This document shows positions 61,914-64,000 of a DNA stretch of 64,000 nt, in pieces. Made by a program: the position numbers and the translations under genes. Each line of letters begins with the position of its first letter. Position 1 is the first letter of the stretch. The DNA comes from an uncultured Phycisphaerae bacterium. GTDB lineage: Bacteria > Planctomycetota > Phycisphaerae > UBA1845 > Fen-1342. Where the stretch lies: positions 22,327-86,326 of the forward strand of contig CALGJV010000033.1 in assembly GCA_937928595.1 (NCBI GenBank), given 5' to 3'. The notes under the pieces are model-generated. The model ran no database searches. It saw only the letters and a list, made by a program, of their open reading frames with translations, and was not told the DNA's origin.

Positions 61914-62315
61914 AAGCGAACGGGCGGCTTCCGCCGGTTGACGGCTTGGGTGCCGCTACCGTTCAGGGCACGGCCTCGACGGTTGGGGTCGAGGCGCTTC
62001 GCGACTGCGGCTTGGTCGGGTACGGTTCCGGTCGAGCGGTCCGAGGGTTGTGCGTGGAAGGGGATCGAGGCGCGGCGCGGGGCTTCGCCCTTGGTGCGCC
62101 CGCTGTTCCCGTCCGGCGGGCTGTGGCGCGTTCGGGGTCTCCTTCCGATGAAGAGACATAGCGGCGGCGTTGTGCTCGGACGCCGCCGTAGTTGAGAGCA
62201 AGTTGCACCTCGGTTCTTTCCGCCGGGCCGGCGGAGCTGCGGCACGGTCGGTTCGTGTCGCGTCGGCTGCGGTGCGGATGGCCGGTGGTCTTTGGGTGTA
62301 GGAGGCTCGACGATC
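61914..62315 (+). other. Long untranslated leader of the secreted protein gene, with a hairpin
   Basis: About 400 bases between the predicted promoter and the ATG carry no gene with a ribosome-binding site. CGGCGGCG (62162-62169) and CGCCGCCG (62181-62188) form an 8-bp stem with an 11-base loop. The leader is unusually long for this window and may carry RNA-level control, but I recognise no known riboswitch. Confidence 0.4.
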
Positions 62316-64000
62316 ATGAGGAAGACAGTGCTGTGTATCTGGCTCCTGGGCGCGACGCTGGTCGCCCAGGCGGCCGGGCTGGACAAGCTGACGGCCGTAC
62401 CGACGACGGACTCCAAGGCGCCGGTGGTGCTGGGCACCCGGCTGCCGTGCCCGGCCAACACGGTGTACGGACAGCCCGTGCATGAGCCGACGGCGAACTG
62501 GAGCGCGTTCACCAGCGAGGTTCAGCCGGGCTACAAGGTGTACGAGGACTTCCCCGTGACGGCGGGGCAGTACTGCGACATCCACTTCTGGGGCCTGAAG
62601 GCCTACAACCCCGGCACGGGCTGGAGCCAGTGCACCGAGGACCCGGTGACGTTCACGATCGAGTTCTGGGGCCCCGGCGCGTTGCCGGGCGCGCTGGTTG
62701 CCACGTACACCGTGACGATCAGCGGCGTGAACACGGGCCAGACGTTCGCGGGCTTCCCGCTGTACGAGTACAACGCGGTGCTGAGCCCGTGCGTGGACGC
62801 CGCCACGGTGGGTTGGGTGTCGATCCAGGGGACCGGCGACAACTGCTGGTTCCTGTGGATGAGCGGCACCGGCGGCAACACGAACTGCCTCCAGTACGAC
62901 GGGACGTCGTACAGCGCGCAGGCGTATGACCTGGGCCTGTGCCTGACGGGCGTCTACACGCCGACGTACGGGGCGTGCTGCAACGACTTTACAGGCGCGT
63001 GCACGGACAACGTGGAGCTCCAGGACTGCCGCGGCGCGGGCCTGCGCTTCACGCCGAATGCGTTGTGCGCGGAGATCACGCCGGCCTGCGGTCTGCTTCC
63101 CGGGGCGTGCTGCTTTGCGGACGGCACCTGTCAGATCCTGACGCGGATTGAGTGCCAGGCCACGCCGGGCGACATGAACTGCGACGGCATCGTGGACTTC
63201 GACGACATCGACCTGTTCGTCGAGGCGCTGGGGTATCCGGGCGGCGCCGGCTGGCCGTCTGCGTGCCCGTGGATCAACGGCGACTGCAACGGTGACGGCA
63301 ACGTCACGTTTGACGACATCGATCCGTTCGTCGGGCTGATCGGCACGGTGTATGTCCAGCGGCAGTGGCTCGGGCCGAACACGACCTGCGACCAGTGTCC
63401 GTGCATTGTCATCTGCCCGGCGGGCAGCACGCCGGAGGCGGAGGCGTGCGGCGCGGACACGAACGGCGGCTGCAATTCGAACCCGCCGGCGTTCGAGCCG
63501 ATCGCCAGCGGCCAGACCAAGTGCGGGACGGGCTGGTTCAACGGCAGCACGCGTGACACCGACTGGTACGAGCTGGTGTTGACGCAGGACTCGATCATCA
63601 CGATCCAGGCCAAGGCCGAGTTCCCGGCCCTCGTGGGCCTGCTGGAGCAGGCTGTCCTGGGCGTCCCGGGCTGCGGCAATGTCACCGGCTACCTGGCGCC
63701 GTACGCGCTGGTCGAGCCGTGCGAGCTGGCCGACATGTCGACCGACTGCTACCCGGCCGGCACGTACTACGTGTTCATCGCGCCGCAGTTCGCGGACAAC
63801 GTGAACTGCCCGGCGGACTACGTCCTGACGGTGACGACCGCGCCGTGCGGTCCGCTGCCGCGCGGGGCGTGCTGCCTGAGCGGCGAGTGCCTCGGCACGT
63901 TCACCGAGCAGCAGTGCACGGCCCAGGCCGGCGTCTGGTTCGCGGGCGAAAGCTGCGACACGTACGTCTGCCCGCCGCCCCAGCCGGGCGAGGTGTGCGC
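62316..64000 (+). CDS. Large secreted cysteine-rich protein with dockerin-like repeats, 3' end beyond window
   Basis: The first 561 codons are in the window and the frame remains open at the end. The signal peptide is MRKTVLCIWLLGATLVAQAA. Residues 21-280 are beta-rich with many cysteines. Around 284-340 are two calcium-loop motifs of dockerin type: GDMNCDGIVDFDDIDLFVEA and GDCNGDGNVTFDDIDPFVGL. Short repeated units GACCFADGTCQILTRIECQA and GACCLSGECLGTFTEQQCTA flank further beta domains. Such mosaic proteins are common surface or secreted proteins of Planctomycetota. AGGAGG lies ahead of the ATG. The function is unknown; binding of matrix or other surface proteins is a guess. Confidence 0.85.
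   Translation, partial: MRKTVLCIWLLGATLVAQAAGLDKLTAVPTTDSKAPVVLGTRLPCPANTVYGQPVHEPTANWSAFTSEVQPGYKVYEDFPVTAGQYCDIHFWGLKAYNPGTGWSQCTEDPVTFTIEFWGPGALPGALVATYTVTISGVNTGQTFAGFPLYEYNAVLSPCVDAATVGWVSIQGTGDNCWFLWMSGTGGNTNCLQYDGTSYSAQAYDLGLCLTGVYTPTYGACCNDFTGACTDNVELQDCRGAGLRFTPNALCAEITPACGLLPGACCFADGTCQILTRIECQATPGDMNCDGIVDFDDIDLFVEALGYPGGAGWPSACPWINGDCNGDGNVTFDDIDPFVGLIGTVYVQRQWLGPNTTCDQCPCIVICPAGSTPEAEACGADTNGGCNSNPPAFEPIASGQTKCGTGWFNGSTRDTDWYELVLTQDSIITIQAKAEFPALVGLLEQAVLGVPGCGNVTGYLAPYALVEPCELADMSTDCYPAGTYYVFIAPQFADNVNCPADYVLTVTTAPCGPLPRGACCLSGECLGTFTEQQCTAQAGVWFAGESCDTYVCPPPQPGEVC

Noticed and set aside
61914..62315. Known riboswitch in the long leader
   Set aside because: No conserved core of a known class was recognisable by eye; only a simple hairpin is supported.

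Overview
The window is high-GC bacterial DNA that most resembles a Planctomycetota genome, probably of the Phycisphaerae type. This is an inference from protein features. They include a prepilin-like protein with the AFTLIELLVVVAIIALL leader and a C-terminal FDGH motif, a PEP-CTERM-type surface protein, a very cysteine-rich secreted protein with dockerin-like calcium loops, enlarged signal peptidases in tandem, and a MutL that carries its own endonuclease motif. No rRNA, integrase, insertion sequence, phage gene or CRISPR array was seen.

Layout. 1-1173 (-): start of an S41 C-terminal processing protease. 1364-4522: ruvC-ruvA facing mutL. 4593-7623: a zinc-uptake operon, with a small ribbon-helix-helix/zinc-binding protein, znuA, znuC and znuB, behind a promoter overlapped by a perfect 8-3-8 palindrome. 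7675-15983: housekeeping genes (murJ, a PilZ protein, trmB, yebC, a lipoprotein, a Tat alkaline phosphatase, prmC, murA). 15997-25156: two divergent operons making four multiheme c-type cytochromes with about 32 haem-binding motifs, an outer-membrane beta-barrel candidate and an NHL-propeller lipoprotein. 25257: tRNA-Ile2(CAU). 25501-35439: an M16 peptidase, small cysteine-rich and tiny membrane proteins, the prepilin-like protein, a PKD-like protein and two signal peptidases I with zinc-ribbon-like inserts. 35793-38675: LptB, a DUF167 protein and an ABC-2 exporter pair. 38778-43648: a small lipoprotein, a cysteine-rich repeat protein and a glycosyltransferase cluster. 43815-50065: an RND pump, mnmG and a DNA-binding response regulator. 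50084-64000: an HDOD/histidine kinase, secreted and surface proteins, a 1197-residue AsmA/TamB-like protein, a receiver/PEP-synthase-like fusion and the start of a large secreted protein.

How the parts work together. The cytochrome locus is the most striking region. Its left arm makes a tetraheme protein, an NHL-propeller/octaheme lipoprotein fusion and an octaheme lipoprotein. Its right arm makes an outer-membrane barrel, a second NHL lipoprotein related to the first, and a three-module cytochrome with 11 CxxCH motifs plus one CxxxCH. The tetraheme protein looks like one module of the large cytochrome. Together they have the parts expected of a porin-cytochrome conduit moving electrons across the cell envelope. 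The zinc operon appears to be controlled by a metal-binding ribbon-helix-helix protein in place of a Fur-family Zur. Start sites and ribosome-binding sites were judged by eye, and promoter calls are tentative.
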